Source: Betaproteobacteria bacterium
GTDB lineage: Bacteria; Pseudomonadota; Gammaproteobacteria; Burkholderiales; Burkholderiaceae_F
Assembly (NCBI GenBank): GCA_005882215.1
Contig: VBCK01000137.1
Span: 1-49,319, forward strand
Direction of reading: 5' to 3'
Length of the DNA: 49,319 bases
Both the position numbers and the translations under genes were made by a program. The first letter of the stretch is position 1. Each line of letters starts with the position of its first letter. This document shows, one piece after another, positions 7,725-17,417 of the stretch. The notes below the pieces were generated by a model, which saw only the letters and a list, made by a program, of their open reading frames with translations, searched no databases and was not told where the DNA came from.

Positions 7725-8692
7725 TGGAACCTCGCCGAGGACGCGGCGATCGAAAGTACCGCCATCCGCACCGCGATTCCGAACGTGACCTGGGGCAGGA
7801 TCACGCTGTGCGCGCCGTCGGCCACGCGCGAGTCGATCTCGACCCCGCGGTTCATCGGGCCCGGATGCATCACGATGCAGTCCGGCTTGGCCGCGCGCAG
7901 CGCCTCCGGCGTCAGCCCGTACTTGCGGAAGTACTCGGACGCGCTCGGCAGCAGCGCACCGTTCATCCGTTCGCTTTGCAGGCGCAGCATGATCACCACG
8001 TCGGCATCGCGTATGCCCTGCTCCAGCGACGTGAACACGCGCACGCCGAGCGATTCGAGCCCATCGGGCAGCAGCGTCAACGGGCCCACCGCGCGCACAT
8101 CCGGCACGCCCACCGCGCGCAGCGCGTGCAGGTCGGAGCGGGCCACCCGCGAGTGCAGGATGTCGCCCACCACGGCGACGGACAGCGCATCGAATGCGCG
8201 CTTGTAGTGCCGGATCGTGTAGATATCCAGCAGGCCCTGGGTCGGGTGGGCGTGCCGCCCGTCGCCGGCGTTGATTACATGCACGTGCGGCGCCACGTGA
8301 CTCGCGATCAGGTGCGGCGCGCCGCCCTGCGAATGCCGCACCACGAACAGGTCCGCCTGCATGGCCGTCAGGTTGTTGATCGTATCGAGCAAGGACTCGC
8401 CTTTGGTAGCGCTGGATGCGGCGATGTTCAGGTTGAAAACGTCCGCGCTCAGCCGCTTGGCGGCGATCTCGAAGGTCGTGCGCGTGCGGGTCGAATTCTC
8501 GAAGAACAGGTTGAACACCGAGCGGCCGCGCAGCAAGGGCACGCTCTTGACCTCGCGCGAGCCCACGCTGATGAAGCTGTCCGCGGTCAGCAGGATCCGT
8601 TCGATGATTGCGCGCGGCAGGCCGTCGAGCGACAGCAGGTGATGCAGCTCGCCGTCCGCGTTCAGCTGCGGGTTGACCGCCGAATCAGGCAC
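7721..8692 (-). CDS. pyrB: Aspartate carbamoyltransferase catalytic subunit PyrB
   Basis: Catalyses the second step of pyrimidine synthesis, joining carbamoyl phosphate and aspartate. The 323-residue protein shows [13 protein letters not shown] (carbamoyl-phosphate site STRTR), an [10 protein letters not shown] loop, [13 protein letters not shown] (HPTQ), [11 protein letters not shown] and the C-terminal [12 protein letters not shown]. This is the class A-type layout that works with a PyrC' partner. It starts at an ATG at 8692 within the last codons of pyrR (8-base overlap) and its stop overlaps the next start. PyrR upstream suggests the whole block responds to pyrimidine supply. Confidence 0.97.
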   Translation of the reverse strand: MPDSAVNPQLNADGELHHLLSLDGLPRAIIERILLTADSFISVGSREVKSVPLLRGRSVFNLFFENSTRTRTTFEIAAKRLSADVFNLNIAASSATKGESLLDTINNLTAMQADLFVVRHSQGGAPHLIASHVAPHVHVINAGDGRHAHPTQGLLDIYTIRHYKRAFDALSVAVVGDILHSRVARSDLHALRAVGVPDVRAVGPLTLLPDGLESLGVRVFTSLEQGIRDADVVIMLRLQSERMNGALLPSASEYFRKYGLTPEALRAAKPDCIVMHPGPMNRGVEIDSRVADGAHSVILPQVTFGIAVRMAVLSIAASSARFQ

Positions 8693-9191
8693 GCGCCCTC
8701 TGCTCCAGCGTCAAACGCAAGTGCCCGGACTCTTCGCGGATCAGCACCACGCTGACCTCGTCGGGCACTTCGATCGTTCGTCCCACCACCGAGGGAGCGA
8801 TCGGCAGTTCACGTCCCCCGCGGTCGATCAGCACCGCCAGATCGATGCGCGCCGGCCGTCCGTAGTCGAACAGCTCGTTCATCGCCGCCCGTACCGTGCG
8901 GCCCGTGTTCAGCACGTCGTCGACCAGCACCACGTGACAGCCGGCCACTTCGAACGGAATGCGCGAAGGCCGCACGGCCGGATTCAGCCCACCTTGAGCG
9001 AAATCGTCCCGATAGAACGACACATCGAGCACGCCGACCTCGGCGGGCACGCCCAGGTCCTTGCGCAGCCGCTCGGCCAGCCAGACGCCTCCGGTGTGCA
9101 CGCCGACCAGGCCCAAGGTGCGGCCGGCCACCAGCTCGCGCACCCGCTGCGCGAACAGCGCGTAGATCGATTCGGCGTCCAGATCGATCAC
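8685..9191 (-). CDS. pyrR: PyrR, pyrimidine operon regulator / uracil phosphoribosyltransferase
   Basis: Type I phosphoribosyltransferase of 168 residues. The PRPP-binding loop is [17 protein letters not shown], preceded by the hydrophobic [13 protein letters not shown] and followed by [12 protein letters not shown], all typical of PyrR. In Gram-positive bacteria PyrR binds pyr mRNA and also makes UMP from uracil; in proteobacteria the regulatory role is less clear. I chose the GTG at 9189-9191, which overlaps the ruvX stop (GTGA) and gives the normal length with [12 protein letters not shown] at the start. It overlaps pyrB by 8 bases. I could not identify a PyrR-binding attenuator upstream because the gene is buried in the operon. 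Confidence 0.9.
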   Translation of the reverse strand: MIDLDAESIYALFAQRVRELVAGRTLGLVGVHTGGVWLAERLRKDLGVPAEVGVLDVSFYRDDFAQGGLNPAVRPSRIPFEVAGCHVVLVDDVLNTGRTVRAAMNELFDYGRPARIDLAVLIDRGGRELPIAPSVVGRTIEVPDEVSVVLIREESGHLRLTLEQRARA

Positions 9192-9649
9192 GCACCGCCC
9201 CCCTGGTCCAGCCACTGCTGCAGGATCACGGCGGCGGCCTCGTCGTCGCGAGCGCCCGCGCCCCCGACCACCGCGGAAGAGTAACGCTCGTCCACACGCG
9301 CCACCGTCCGGCCGAAGCGCCCCTGCAGCTGGCGCGCGAAACGCTCGCAGCGCGCGGTCATCGCATGCGGCCTGCCGTCGGGGAAGCGGGCAATTCCGAC
9401 CACCAGCACCGACGGATTCCATTGGTCGATCAGCGAGCCGATCCGCTTCCAGGCCTGTGCGCCCGAGGCCGCCGCGATCACGCACAGCGGGCGCGCGCCC
9501 GAACTGGCCTGGCTGCCGACCGCCACCCCGATGCGCCGCGTTCCGAAATCGAATCCAAGCGCTACGCGGTCGGCCGCCTGGCGGCCCGAAGTCGATGGGG
9601 TACCGACACGGCCCGTAGCGGGCGTCGCGCCGGTGCCCAGTTCAGGCAT
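9188..9649 (-). CDS. ruvX: RuvX/YqgF family Holliday-junction resolvase-like nuclease
   Basis: RNase H-fold protein of 153 residues, the length of YqgF/RuvX. The core begins [16 protein letters not shown] with the first catalytic Asp, followed by [22 protein letters not shown] and a C-terminal [13 protein letters not shown] with the last acidic residues. The family is linked to pre-16S rRNA 5'-end maturation in E. coli and to Holliday junction resolution in mycobacteria. It has a Gly/Thr-rich N-terminal extension of about 27 residues before the fold, so a later start is possible. It follows yqgE with an 8-base overlap and precedes pyrR. Confidence 0.9.
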   Translation of the reverse strand: MPELGTGATPATGRVGTPSTSGRQAADRVALGFDFGTRRIGVAVGSQASSGARPLCVIAAASGAQAWKRIGSLIDQWNPSVLVVGIARFPDGRPHAMTARCERFARQLQGRFGRTVARVDERYSSAVVGGAGARDDEAAAVILQQWLDQGGGA

Positions 9650-10193
9650 GGCCCGCCTGGCCGGTCAGCTGCAGCGAATCGACTCCCAGCAGTTTCAGCG
9701 CCGCCGAGAAACGCGACCTGACCGGGGTGTCGAAAATCACGCGCGGGTCGGCCTTGACCGTGAGCCAGCCGTTCTGTCCGAGTTCGTGTTCGAGCTGACC
9801 GGCGCCCCAACCCGAATAGCCCAGCGTGACCAGCAGGCGCGGCGGACCATTACCCTCGGCCACCGCTTCCAGCACGTCCTTCGAGGTGGTCAGCCCGATC
9901 TCCTCGCCGACGTTCAAGGTGGAACTGAAATTGCCGGTCGGCGTGTGCAGCACGAAACCGCGCTCGGTCTGCACCGGGCCGCCGTAGAACACCGGCTCGT
10001 CGCGCCACGGGGCGATTTCCAGGTGCAGGTCGATCTTGTCGAAAAGACGCGCCAGCGTCAGATCGGTCGGCCGATTGATCACGAGCCCCAGCGCGCCCTT
10101 CTCGCTGTGCTCGCACACGTAAACGACCGTCCCATCGAAGTTCGGATCGACCATGTTCGGCATGGCGATCAGAAACTGATCGGTCAGGTTCAT
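9642..10193 (-). CDS. yqgE: YqgE/AlgH family protein (UPF0301)
   Basis: Cytoplasmic protein of 183 residues. It starts MNLTDQFLIAMPNM, the usual beginning of this family, and contains VVYVCEHSEKGALGLVINRP, VFYGGPVQTERGFVLH and LGYSGWGAGQLEHEL, the hallmark blocks. The biochemical function is unsettled; AlgH was first described as affecting alginate genes in Pseudomonas. I chose the ATG at 10193, since the longer frame upstream has no family similarity. It is the first gene of the minus-strand block yqgE-ruvX-pyrR-pyrB-pyrC'-plsC, so the operon promoter probably lies within 10194-10280. Confidence 0.92.
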   Translation of the reverse strand: MNLTDQFLIAMPNMVDPNFDGTVVYVCEHSEKGALGLVINRPTDLTLARLFDKIDLHLEIAPWRDEPVFYGGPVQTERGFVLHTPTGNFSSTLNVGEEIGLTTSKDVLEAVAEGNGPPRLLVTLGYSGWGAGQLEHELGQNGWLTVKADPRVIFDTPVRSRFSAALKLLGVDSLQLTGQAGHA

Positions 10194-10280
10194 GTCCGAT
10201 AGTCTAACGGAGGCCGCGCGTCCGGGTGGGGCACCGGAGCGAACACGTCGGTCGGCGAACGCGTCATCGGGTCGAGCGCG

Positions 10281-10306
10281 AAAAAAAGGGCCCCGCATCG
10301 GGGCCC
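10281..10306 (-). terminator. Intrinsic terminator of groES-groEL
   Basis: On the minus strand an 8-base stem GGGCCCCG (10299-10306) with its partner CGGGGCCC (10288-10295) and a 3-base loop is followed by seven T residues (10281-10287). It lies 58 bases past the groEL stop and ahead of yqgE. Confidence 0.92.
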
Positions 10307-10364
10307 GTATGTCGTTGCCGCGTGGCGCGGACCCCGAATCTGGAGTCCGAGACCCGGACCGGAC

Positions 10365-12038
<1,674 letters not shown>

Positions 12039-12059
12039 TCAGTGGATCTGTGCCATGCC

Positions 12060-12347
12060 TCAGGCGATCACGCCCATGACGTCTTCTTCGCGCATCACGA
12101 GCAGTTCCTCGCCCTCGACCTTCACGACCTGGCCCGAGTACTTGCCGAAGAGGATGCGGTCGCCGACCTTCAGGTCCATCGCGATCAGCTTGCCGTTGTC
12201 ATCCCTCTTGCCGGGGCCGACCGCAACCACCTCGCCCTGGTCCGGTTTCTCGGCCGCATTGTCCGGAATGACGATGCCCGATGTGGTCTTGCGCTCTTGG
12301 TCCAGGCGTTTCACGATCACTCGATCGTGCAATGGACGAATCTTCAT
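12060..12347 (-). CDS. groS: Co-chaperonin GroES (Hsp10)
   Basis: 95-residue co-chaperonin that caps GroEL. It starts [14 protein letters not shown] and contains [15 protein letters not shown] (the region around the mobile loop), VVAVGPGKR and [27 protein letters not shown]. The ATG at 12347 is preceded by a good GGGAG sequence; an upstream in-frame start would add unrelated residues. Transcription begins beyond the CIRCE operator at 12434-12460. Confidence 0.98.
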   Translation of the reverse strand: MKIRPLHDRVIVKRLDQERKTTSGIVIPDNAAEKPDQGEVVAVGPGKRDDNGKLIAMDLKVGDRILFGKYSGQVVKVEGEELLVMREEDVMGVIA

Positions 12348-12433
12348 GACATCTCCCGTCAAAATTCGTTAATTTCTTGCAATCCCAGGCACTGCCAGGC
12401 ACTAAGCAAAGTCTCCGCGCCCATGGGGTGCTG

Positions 12434-12460
12434 TTAGCACTCGAAGCGCGCGAGTGCTGA
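12434..12460. promoter_or_regulatory. CIRCE operator (HrcA site)
   Basis: TTAGCACTC (12434-12442), nine bases, GAGTGCTGA (12452-12460). This matches the CIRCE consensus TTAGCACTC-N9-GAGTGCTAA with one mismatch. It lies just downstream of the groES -10 box in transcription direction, where HrcA binding would block initiation. Together with the two promoters and the phasin repeats it accounts for most of the 361-base gap between groES and the phasin gene. Confidence 0.95.
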
Positions 12461-12487
12461 TTATAGGAACGGATTTCCGGAATTCAA
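12460..12487 (-). promoter_or_regulatory. Sigma70-type promoter of groES-groEL
   Basis: Read on the minus strand: TTGAAT (12482-12487), 16 bases, TATAAT (12460-12465). The perfect -10 touches the CIRCE element, so the HrcA operator covers the transcription start. No sigma32-type promoter was obvious. Confidence 0.72.
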
Positions 12488-12597
12488 CTCCCGGACATAG
12501 GATTCGAGCGAGCCCGCCAGGCAGCGTCAAATCGGCCCTGGAGTGTCTCCGTAACTGGCTGATTCAAAGGCATTCTCGTCGGCATCGGTTTCACCTC

Positions 12598-12645
12598 TTG
12601 ACTTTTGTGCGGCGCAGCATATACTGTGATTGTGCGGTGCAGCAT
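12598..12645 (+). promoter_or_regulatory. Phasin promoter with paired TTGTGCGG(C/T)GCAGCAT boxes (candidate PhaR operator)
   Basis: TTGACT (12598-12603), 16 bases, TATACT (12620-12625) form a good promoter. One box TTGTGCGGCGCAGCAT (12605-12620) fills the spacer and a second, TTGTGCGGTGCAGCAT (12630-12645), follows the -10; they differ at one of 16 bases and are spaced 25 bases apart. The core has TGC-N3-GCA dyad symmetry. PHB regulators of the PhaR family bind TGC/GCA-type dyads ahead of phasin genes in other bacteria, so an autoregulated phasin operator is a reasonable inference. Confidence 0.65.
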
Positions 12646-12708
12646 CGCGCAGGCAGACAGAATCCCGCTCCGGGTGCACCGAACCCGAATCTTTCTCAGG
12701 AGGCCATC

Positions 12709-13269
12709 ATGATCACAAACCCAAGTCAGTTCCTCGAATTGCAACGTGTACAAGTAAAGGCTTTGAATGCGGTCGGTCAGTCGCTGATTGCAGCGGCCGA
12801 AAAGCTCGCCAGCCTGAACGTCACGGCCGTCCGCAGCGCGATCGACAGCGCCACCGGCGCGGCCCAGTCGCTGTCCGACATCAAGGACCCCACGGACCTG
12901 TTTGCGCTGTCGGGAGCTTCCGCCCAGCCTGCGCTCGAAAGGCTGGTCAAGTACAGCCGCGAAGTGGTCGGGATCGCCAACGGGGTGAGCGCCGAGATCG
13001 GCAAGGTGGTGGAACAGCAGATCAGCGACAGCAACCGGCGCATGGCCGACCTGCTCGAGTTCGTCGCCAAGAGCGCGCCGGCCGGGTCGGAGCAGGCCGT
13101 TGCGCTGCTGCGCAGTGCCGTTGCGGCGGGAAACACGGCCTTCGACACGGTCTCGAAGGTCTCGCGGCAGACAACCGACTGGGCACAAGCGAACTTCGCA
13201 GCGGCGGCCAAGGCCGCAGCGACCACTGCGGCGGCCGCGAACGCCTCGGCAGCCAAGGCGACTGCCTGA
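12709..13269 (+). CDS. phaP: Phasin family protein (PhaP type)
   Basis: Small amphipathic helical protein of 186 residues that coats polyhydroxyalkanoate granules. It begins MITNPSQFLELQRVQVKALN, shows a long all-helical pattern with QSLSDIKDP and QISDSNRRMADLLEF, and ends in an Ala/Lys-rich tail like the PhaF/PhaP and betaproteobacterial phasin_2 group. The ATG at 12709 is preceded by CAGGAGG at good spacing; a longer frame upstream lacks support. It has its own promoter with repeated operator-like boxes. Granule synthesis genes (phaC, phaA, phaB) are not in this window, as is usual for phasins. Confidence 0.9.
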   Translation: MITNPSQFLELQRVQVKALNAVGQSLIAAAEKLASLNVTAVRSAIDSATGAAQSLSDIKDPTDLFALSGASAQPALERLVKYSREVVGIANGVSAEIGKVVEQQISDSNRRMADLLEFVAKSAPAGSEQAVALLRSAVAAGNTAFDTVSKVSRQTTDWAQANFAAAAKAAATTAAAANASAAKATA

Positions 13270-13340
13270 AATAGCGCTGATTGTGAAGAGCCGAAGCGGG
13301 GTGGTCCGCCCGCCCCGCCGGCCGCGCACCACTGCATGGC

Positions 13341-13368
13341 TTACGGATCTTGTGCAGCGCAATAGAGT
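13341..13368 (+). promoter_or_regulatory. Candidate promoter of the Cas6e-like gene with a phasin-type box
   Basis: TTACGG (13341-13346), 16 bases, TAGAGT (13363-13368). The spacer contains TTGTGCAGCGCAATA (13350-13364), which matches the two phasin-promoter boxes at 11 of 15 positions and sits in nearly the same place relative to the -35. A weaker copy, TTGTGCTGCGGGAGCG, starts at 13372. The promoter itself is only moderately convincing. Confidence 0.35.
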
Positions 13369-13425
13369 CGCTTGTGCTGCGGGAGCGCAACCGCCAAGCG
13401 CTAATCCGTCCGTCCGACTGTCCTG

Positions 13426-14115
13426 ATGTATCACTTGAAGGTAATTAGGGAAGTCGAGCTGCATCCGAATCGCGATCCGATGACCCGCCGTGCCCAGCAA
13501 GCCGCCTCCAAAGCACCCACCTTGGTCAGCTACACGCAGCTGGAGGTGCCGCAGATCGAGCTGTACGAGACGGCGATCGCGTTCGAACCGGAGTGCGATC
13601 CGCTAACGGCCCACTCACGGCTGCAGCACGTGTTCGGGCAGAAGGCGGGGGCGGGTCATTTCCTTTTTCGCGCGGACAGCAGCGTATCCGGCCGCTTCTG
13701 GGTCCGCTCGACCGTGCCGTGGTCCAGCAAGCCGTCGGGCGCCGCCGCGCTCGAGCCGAAGCGCGTGATCCTGCAGTTGGCGAGCGGGCTGATGTACCAC
13801 TTCACGTTGCCGGTATGTGTCGGAAACGAGGTCTACCAGGCGGAAGAAAAGGTCGTTCACCCGTTCCGCACGGCAGCCGAATTCGAAGCGTGGTTCAACG
13901 CCAATGCGGGCACCTTCGGGGTCAAGCCTTTGATGTTCAGTGCCTCGCTGCGCAGCCTGCGGTTTCGCCACGATGGCGTCCCCTACCGAATTGACCACGC
14001 CATGATCGAGGGTGCGCTCGAGGTGGCCGAGCCGGAACGCATGAAACGGCACGTGCAGCGCGGTTTCGGCTCGCACCGGCGCGCCGGCCTCGGGATGCTG
14101 CACCTTTACAACTAG
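13426..14115 (+). CDS. Orphan Cas6e/CasE-like CRISPR RNA endoribonuclease homologue
   Basis: 229-residue protein with the layout of Cas6e (Cse3/CasE), the metal-independent RNase that cuts CRISPR repeat hairpins in type I-E systems. After an N-terminal strand (IELYETAIAF, 44-53) comes TAHSRLQHVF (61-70), matching the family pattern HxxLWHLF whose first His is the catalytic residue (here H63). Then HFLFRADSS, the strand with LxxGxxYHF (LASGLMYHF), and a C-terminal block whose IEGALEVAEPE region leads to VQRGFGSHRRAGLGMLHL. The last stretch aligns without gaps to the glycine-rich loop of E. coli CasE as I recall it (GIGxxKxxGCGLLxL). There are about 44 extra N-terminal residues, so a later start (ATG 13480, TTG 13522) is possible; no Shine-Dalgarno decides. 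No other cas gene or CRISPR array is near. Its neighbours are phasin and cnoX. Confidence 0.72.
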   Translation: MYHLKVIREVELHPNRDPMTRRAQQAASKAPTLVSYTQLEVPQIELYETAIAFEPECDPLTAHSRLQHVFGQKAGAGHFLFRADSSVSGRFWVRSTVPWSSKPSGAAALEPKRVILQLASGLMYHFTLPVCVGNEVYQAEEKVVHPFRTAAEFEAWFNANAGTFGVKPLMFSASLRSLRFRHDGVPYRIDHAMIEGALEVAEPERMKRHVQRGFGSHRRAGLGMLHLYN

Positions 14116-14118
14116 AAA

Positions 14119-14150
14119 GCCCGGCCGACGCCGGCATTTCCCGCCCGGGC
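14119..14150 (+). terminator. Hairpin after the Cas6e-like gene, weak terminator candidate
   Basis: CCGGC (14121-14125) and GCCGG (14130-14134) around CGAC are followed by CATTTCCC, and a wider pairing GCCCGG (14119-14124) with CCGGGC (14145-14150) competes. The T-run is poor, so termination is uncertain. Confidence 0.3.
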
Positions 14151-14197
14151 ATTGATTCCGGCCGCGGGGGGCCCAATGTAGGTGGTCGGAGGCACCG

Positions 14198-15067
14198 ATG
14201 ATCGAAATTGGCCAAACTTCGTTTGAACGCGAGGTGATCGACTCCTCGTCCGATGTTCCCGTTCTGGTCGACTTCTGGGCGCCATGGTGCGGGCCATGCC
14301 GCGTGCTGGGCCCGATGCTGGAGCGGCTCGAGCGCGACTACGGCGGGCGGTTCCGGCTGGCAAAGGTCAATTCAGATCAAAGCCCGGAACTGGCGGCGCA
14401 GTTCAGGGTTCGCAGCATCCCCTACGTGGTCGCCTTCATCGACGGCGAACCGGTCGATGCGTTCGTCGGGGCCCTGCCCGAATCGCAACTGCGCGAGTTC
14501 ATCGACCGGTTGCTGCCGAATCCGAGCGAAGCCGAGCGACGCAAGGCGCGCCGGCTGGCCGAGCAGGGCCAGCTGGCCGAGGCGGTGGCGGCGCTGCGCG
14601 CCGCCATCGCGCTGGATCCGAACGCAGCACCGGCTCACCTGGACCTGGCCGAGATCCTGCTGGAGCGGCTGCCGGCGCCGGTCGACGACGCGCGGCTCAG
14701 TGAAGCCGAGCGCGCGCTGGCTGCCGTTGGTGCGGCGGCGCGGGCGGATCCGCGCTGGGAGGCGCTGAACACCCGGTTGGCCAGCCTGAAAAAGGCCGCG
14801 GCCGGGCCGGATAGGCGTCAACTGCAGGCCCGCGTCGAGGCCGACCCGGCAGACTTGCAGGCCCGGGTTGCCCTGGCGCAGTGGCACATCGCGCGGCGTG
14901 AATTCGAGCCGGCACTGGCCCAGCTGATCGAGGTGGTCGAACGCGACCGCGCGTTCGCCGACGACGTCGGCCGGCGCACGATGCTCGCGGTGTTCGACCT
15001 GGCGTCGCAGCACCCCCAGCTGGTGTCGCAGTATCGCAGGCGGCTGGCAGCGGCGCTAAATCGCTAA
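14198..15067 (+). CDS. cnoX: Thioredoxin-TPR protein, CnoX/YbbN type co-chaperedoxin
   Basis: 289-residue cytoplasmic protein. Residues 1-110 are a thioredoxin domain with an intact WAPWCGPCRVLGPM active site (C31, C34) and the cis-Pro region SIPYVVAFIDG. The remainder consists of TPR-like helices, with alternating Ala/Leu/Glu pattern (for example LAEQGQLAEAVAALRAAIALDP). This is the CnoX/YbbN architecture; CnoX guards proteins from oxidation and hands them to GroEL. E. coli CnoX lacks the CxxC, whereas this one should be redox-active, as in Caulobacter. The start ATG at 14198 has GGAGG upstream. groES-groEL lies only 2 kb away, which suits the chaperonin link. Confidence 0.88.
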   Translation: MIEIGQTSFEREVIDSSSDVPVLVDFWAPWCGPCRVLGPMLERLERDYGGRFRLAKVNSDQSPELAAQFRVRSIPYVVAFIDGEPVDAFVGALPESQLREFIDRLLPNPSEAERRKARRLAEQGQLAEAVAALRAAIALDPNAAPAHLDLAEILLERLPAPVDDARLSEAERALAAVGAAARADPRWEALNTRLASLKKAAAGPDRRQLQARVEADPADLQARVALAQWHIARREFEPALAQLIEVVERDRAFADDVGRRTMLAVFDLASQHPQLVSQYRRRLAAALNR

Positions 15068-15095
15068 CGGCGTTCGCCCGCGGTAGGATCGGCGG

Positions 15096-16541
15096 ATGAC
15101 GACATCCATCCGCGTCCGTGCGCGCCTGATCGGCGCAACCGCAGCCTTGATGGCTTGGGCCGTGCCGAGCGCTTGCGCGTACGCCCAGACCGCGGCCGGC
15201 CGCGGCGAGATACCGGCCACAGTCGCAGCGGCGCTAAGCGACGTGCGCATCCCTACCAGCGCCATCGGGATCGTGGTCGCCCCGCTGGATGGGGGACCGA
15301 TCCAGCTCGCGGCGAACGAGTCGAGGCCGATGAATCCGGCCTCGACGATGAAGCTGCTCACGACCTACGCGGCGTTGAATCTGCTCGGCCCCACGTTTCA
15401 GTGGCGCACCGAGGTGTATGCCACGTCGCGCCCGCACGGCGGCCGTCTGGACGGCGACCTGGTTCTGCGCGGCAGCGGCGACCCGAGCCTCGTGATCGAG
15501 CGGTTCTGGGTATTTGTTCACCGCTTGCGCGGCCTCGGGTTGCGGCAGATTCACGGCAACCTCGTACTGGACAAATCGGCCTTCGAGCCTGACGTCGCAT
15601 CGGGCGCTTCGCTCGACGGCAACGATTTGCGCCCGTACAACGTAACGCCCGATGCGCTGCTGGTGAACTTCAAGACCTTGTCGCTGGATTTTGTCCCGGA
15701 CCCGGAGGCGTCTGTGGCGCGGATCATCGCCACACCGGCACTGGCCGGGGTACGGCTGCCCGCCAGCGTACCGCTCGCCAACGGCTCCTGCGGCGACTGG
15801 CGCGAGCGCCTGAGGGCGGACTTCAGCAATCCGTGGGCACCGCGTTTCACCGGACGCTATTCGCTCGACTGCGCCGAGCAGACCTGGCACGTCAGTCTGC
15901 TCGACCACACGCACTTCGTCGGCGCCGCCTTCCGTGCGCTGTGGGAAGCCGCCGGAGGCACGTGGAACGGGCATGTGCGCGAAGCTCGCGCGCCGCCTGG
16001 GGCGATCGAACTACTGGCGCACGAGTCTCCGCCCCTGTCCGAAATCGTGCGCGACATCAACAAGTTCAGCAACAACGTGATGGCACGGCAGGTGTTCCTG
16101 ACGCTGGGCGCGCCGGATCCGGACCACCGGGCCAGCCCCGAGCGCTCGGCACAAGCCGTGACCGCGTGGCTCACGCAGACCGGCCTGTCGATGCCGGAGC
16201 TGGTGCTGGAAAACGGCTGTGGCCTGTCGCGCCGCGAGCGCATCTCGGCCGACAGCCTGGCCCGCCTGCTGCGTCACGCCTACGCGGGGCCGCGCATGCC
16301 CGAGTTCATCGCCTCTTTGCCGGTCGCAGGAATGGACGGCACGATGAAGAGCCGCAGTGCGGCCTCGGGCAGTGCGTACGTGAAAACCGGCCTGCTGGAC
16401 GGCGTGCGCGCGCTCGCCGGCTACGTTCTGTCCAGCAGCGGTCATCACTACGTGGTGGTCGCGATCGTGAACCACGCCAACGCGGAGGTGGCCACCGGCG
16501 CGCTGGATGCGCTGTTGAACTGGGTGCAAGAGCAGGGTTGA
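15096..16541 (+). CDS. dacB: D-alanyl-D-alanine carboxypeptidase/endopeptidase, PBP4 type (DacB)
   Basis: 481-residue periplasmic class C penicillin-binding protein (peptidase S13). A signal peptide with hydrophobic core ends near AYAQ (residue 30). The three active-site motifs are present: STMK at 83-86 (nucleophile Ser and Lys), SNN within DINKFSNNVMARQ, and KTG within AYVKTGLLDGVRALAGYV. A large insertion between the first two motifs is typical of PBP4. It trims peptidoglycan cross-links and terminal D-Ala. A TAGGAT hexamer (15084-15089) lies just before the ATG. The gene is convergent with the DsbD-like gene; only nine bases separate the stops. Confidence 0.93.
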   Translation: MTTSIRVRARLIGATAALMAWAVPSACAYAQTAAGRGEIPATVAAALSDVRIPTSAIGIVVAPLDGGPIQLAANESRPMNPASTMKLLTTYAALNLLGPTFQWRTEVYATSRPHGGRLDGDLVLRGSGDPSLVIERFWVFVHRLRGLGLRQIHGNLVLDKSAFEPDVASGASLDGNDLRPYNVTPDALLVNFKTLSLDFVPDPEASVARIIATPALAGVRLPASVPLANGSCGDWRERLRADFSNPWAPRFTGRYSLDCAEQTWHVSLLDHTHFVGAAFRALWEAAGGTWNGHVREARAPPGAIELLAHESPPLSEIVRDINKFSNNVMARQVFLTLGAPDPDHRASPERSAQAVTAWLTQTGLSMPELVLENGCGLSRRERISADSLARLLRHAYAGPRMPEFIASLPVAGMDGTMKSRSAASGSAYVKTGLLDGVRALAGYVLSSSGHHYVVVAIVNHANAEVATGALDALLNWVQEQG

Positions 16542-16550
16542 GCTGATCGA

Positions 16551-17417
16551 TCAGGGTCCGGCCCCGGACAGCGGAACCTCGATCGTGCCGACCCAGCCGC
16601 CGGCGTCCGGCCCCCCGTCCGCGGCCAGCACGCCGCGCAGGCTGCGAAAGTCGGCGGCCACTGGCTGAGCGGCCGTCAGCTCGAGCAGCACCGTGCTGGC
16701 GCTCGCCCTCAGCGTCTGCGGCGCGGACGCCTCGATGCGGCCCGGCTCGAGCGGGAAGAATTCGAGGCGGCTCGGCGTTCCGGCAGCTGGCGGCGCGAAC
16801 GCGAGCGTGATGCGCGAACCGGATCGCGTTGCGCTGGCTCCCATCAGCTTCAGCTCGTGCGGAATGTGCTCGCGCGCGCGCTCGAACGCCCGAGCGTGGG
16901 CGGACGCGATCAGCGCCGCGCCCTCGCGCACCGGCAGCGTGATGGCCAGGTTTTCCTCGCCCGGAATGCACACGTCCCGGCACATCAGCCACTGCGCCCG
17001 CGCCCCGATCTGCGCCTGGGTGTCCAGCGGCAGGTCCGGCGGCGCCTGCAGCTCGATCAGAAGCAGCGTGTCACCTTCGTAGCCGTAATCGACCAGCGGG
17101 CCGATCGGAAGTCGCTGCGGAGCCGGCCACTGGATCGGCCCGGCGCGGAAGCCGGCCGGAAGCCGCCAGGTCAGCCTGGTGGGCAGGCCCGAGTCGCCCG
17201 GCACCGTCCAGTAACTGTGCCAGCCTGGCGCGTGCAGCAAGCGCAACCCCAGCGTGAACGGTCTGCCCGGTTCGACGCCGTCGCGCTCGCTCCACAAGCT
17301 GGCCGTAACCGCCGGGGCCAGTTGCAGTGCCGGCGCCTGCGCAGCGGCCAGCGTCATTAACAGCCAAGCGAGTGCAAATCGCCCAGGACCGGTCCGGGAC
17401 CGGTCAGCCCAGCGCAT
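16551..17417 (-). CDS. Stand-alone DsbD N-terminal domain protein (periplasmic)
   Basis: 288-residue exported protein. The N-terminus has a hydrophobic signal region ([17 protein letters not shown]). The rest matches the DsbD alpha-type domain found at the N-terminus of ScsB/DsbD reductases: [27 protein letters not shown] and [19 protein letters not shown] with the CxxxC redox pair. Full-length relatives continue into eight membrane helices and a thioredoxin domain of about 400 more residues. Here an in-frame TGA ends the protein, and the next bases belong to convergent dacB. It may be a natural single-domain form or a truncation. It overlaps the end of hemL by 14 bases, so both are probably cotranscribed. 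Confidence 0.8.
   Translation of the reverse strand: MRWADRSRTGPGRFALAWLLMTLAAAQAPALQLAPAVTASLWSERDGVEPGRPFTLGLRLLHAPGWHSYWTVPGDSGLPTRLTWRLPAGFRAGPIQWPAPQRLPIGPLVDYGYEGDTLLLIELQAPPDLPLDTQAQIGARAQWLMCRDVCIPGEENLAITLPVREGAALIASAHARAFERAREHIPHELKLMGASATRSGSRITLAFAPPAAGTPSRLEFFPLEPGRIEASAPQTLRASASTVLLELTAAQPVAADFRSLRGVLAADGGPDAGGWVGTIEVPLSGAGP

Noticed and set aside
13296..13318. GCGGGG/CCCCGC inverted repeat after the phasin gene as terminator
   Set aside because: Only six pairs, eleven-base loop and no T-run; not convincing.
16543..16554. Palindrome CTGATCGATCAG between dacB and the DsbD-like gene
   Set aside because: Short, spans the two stop codon areas and has no T-run; probably chance.
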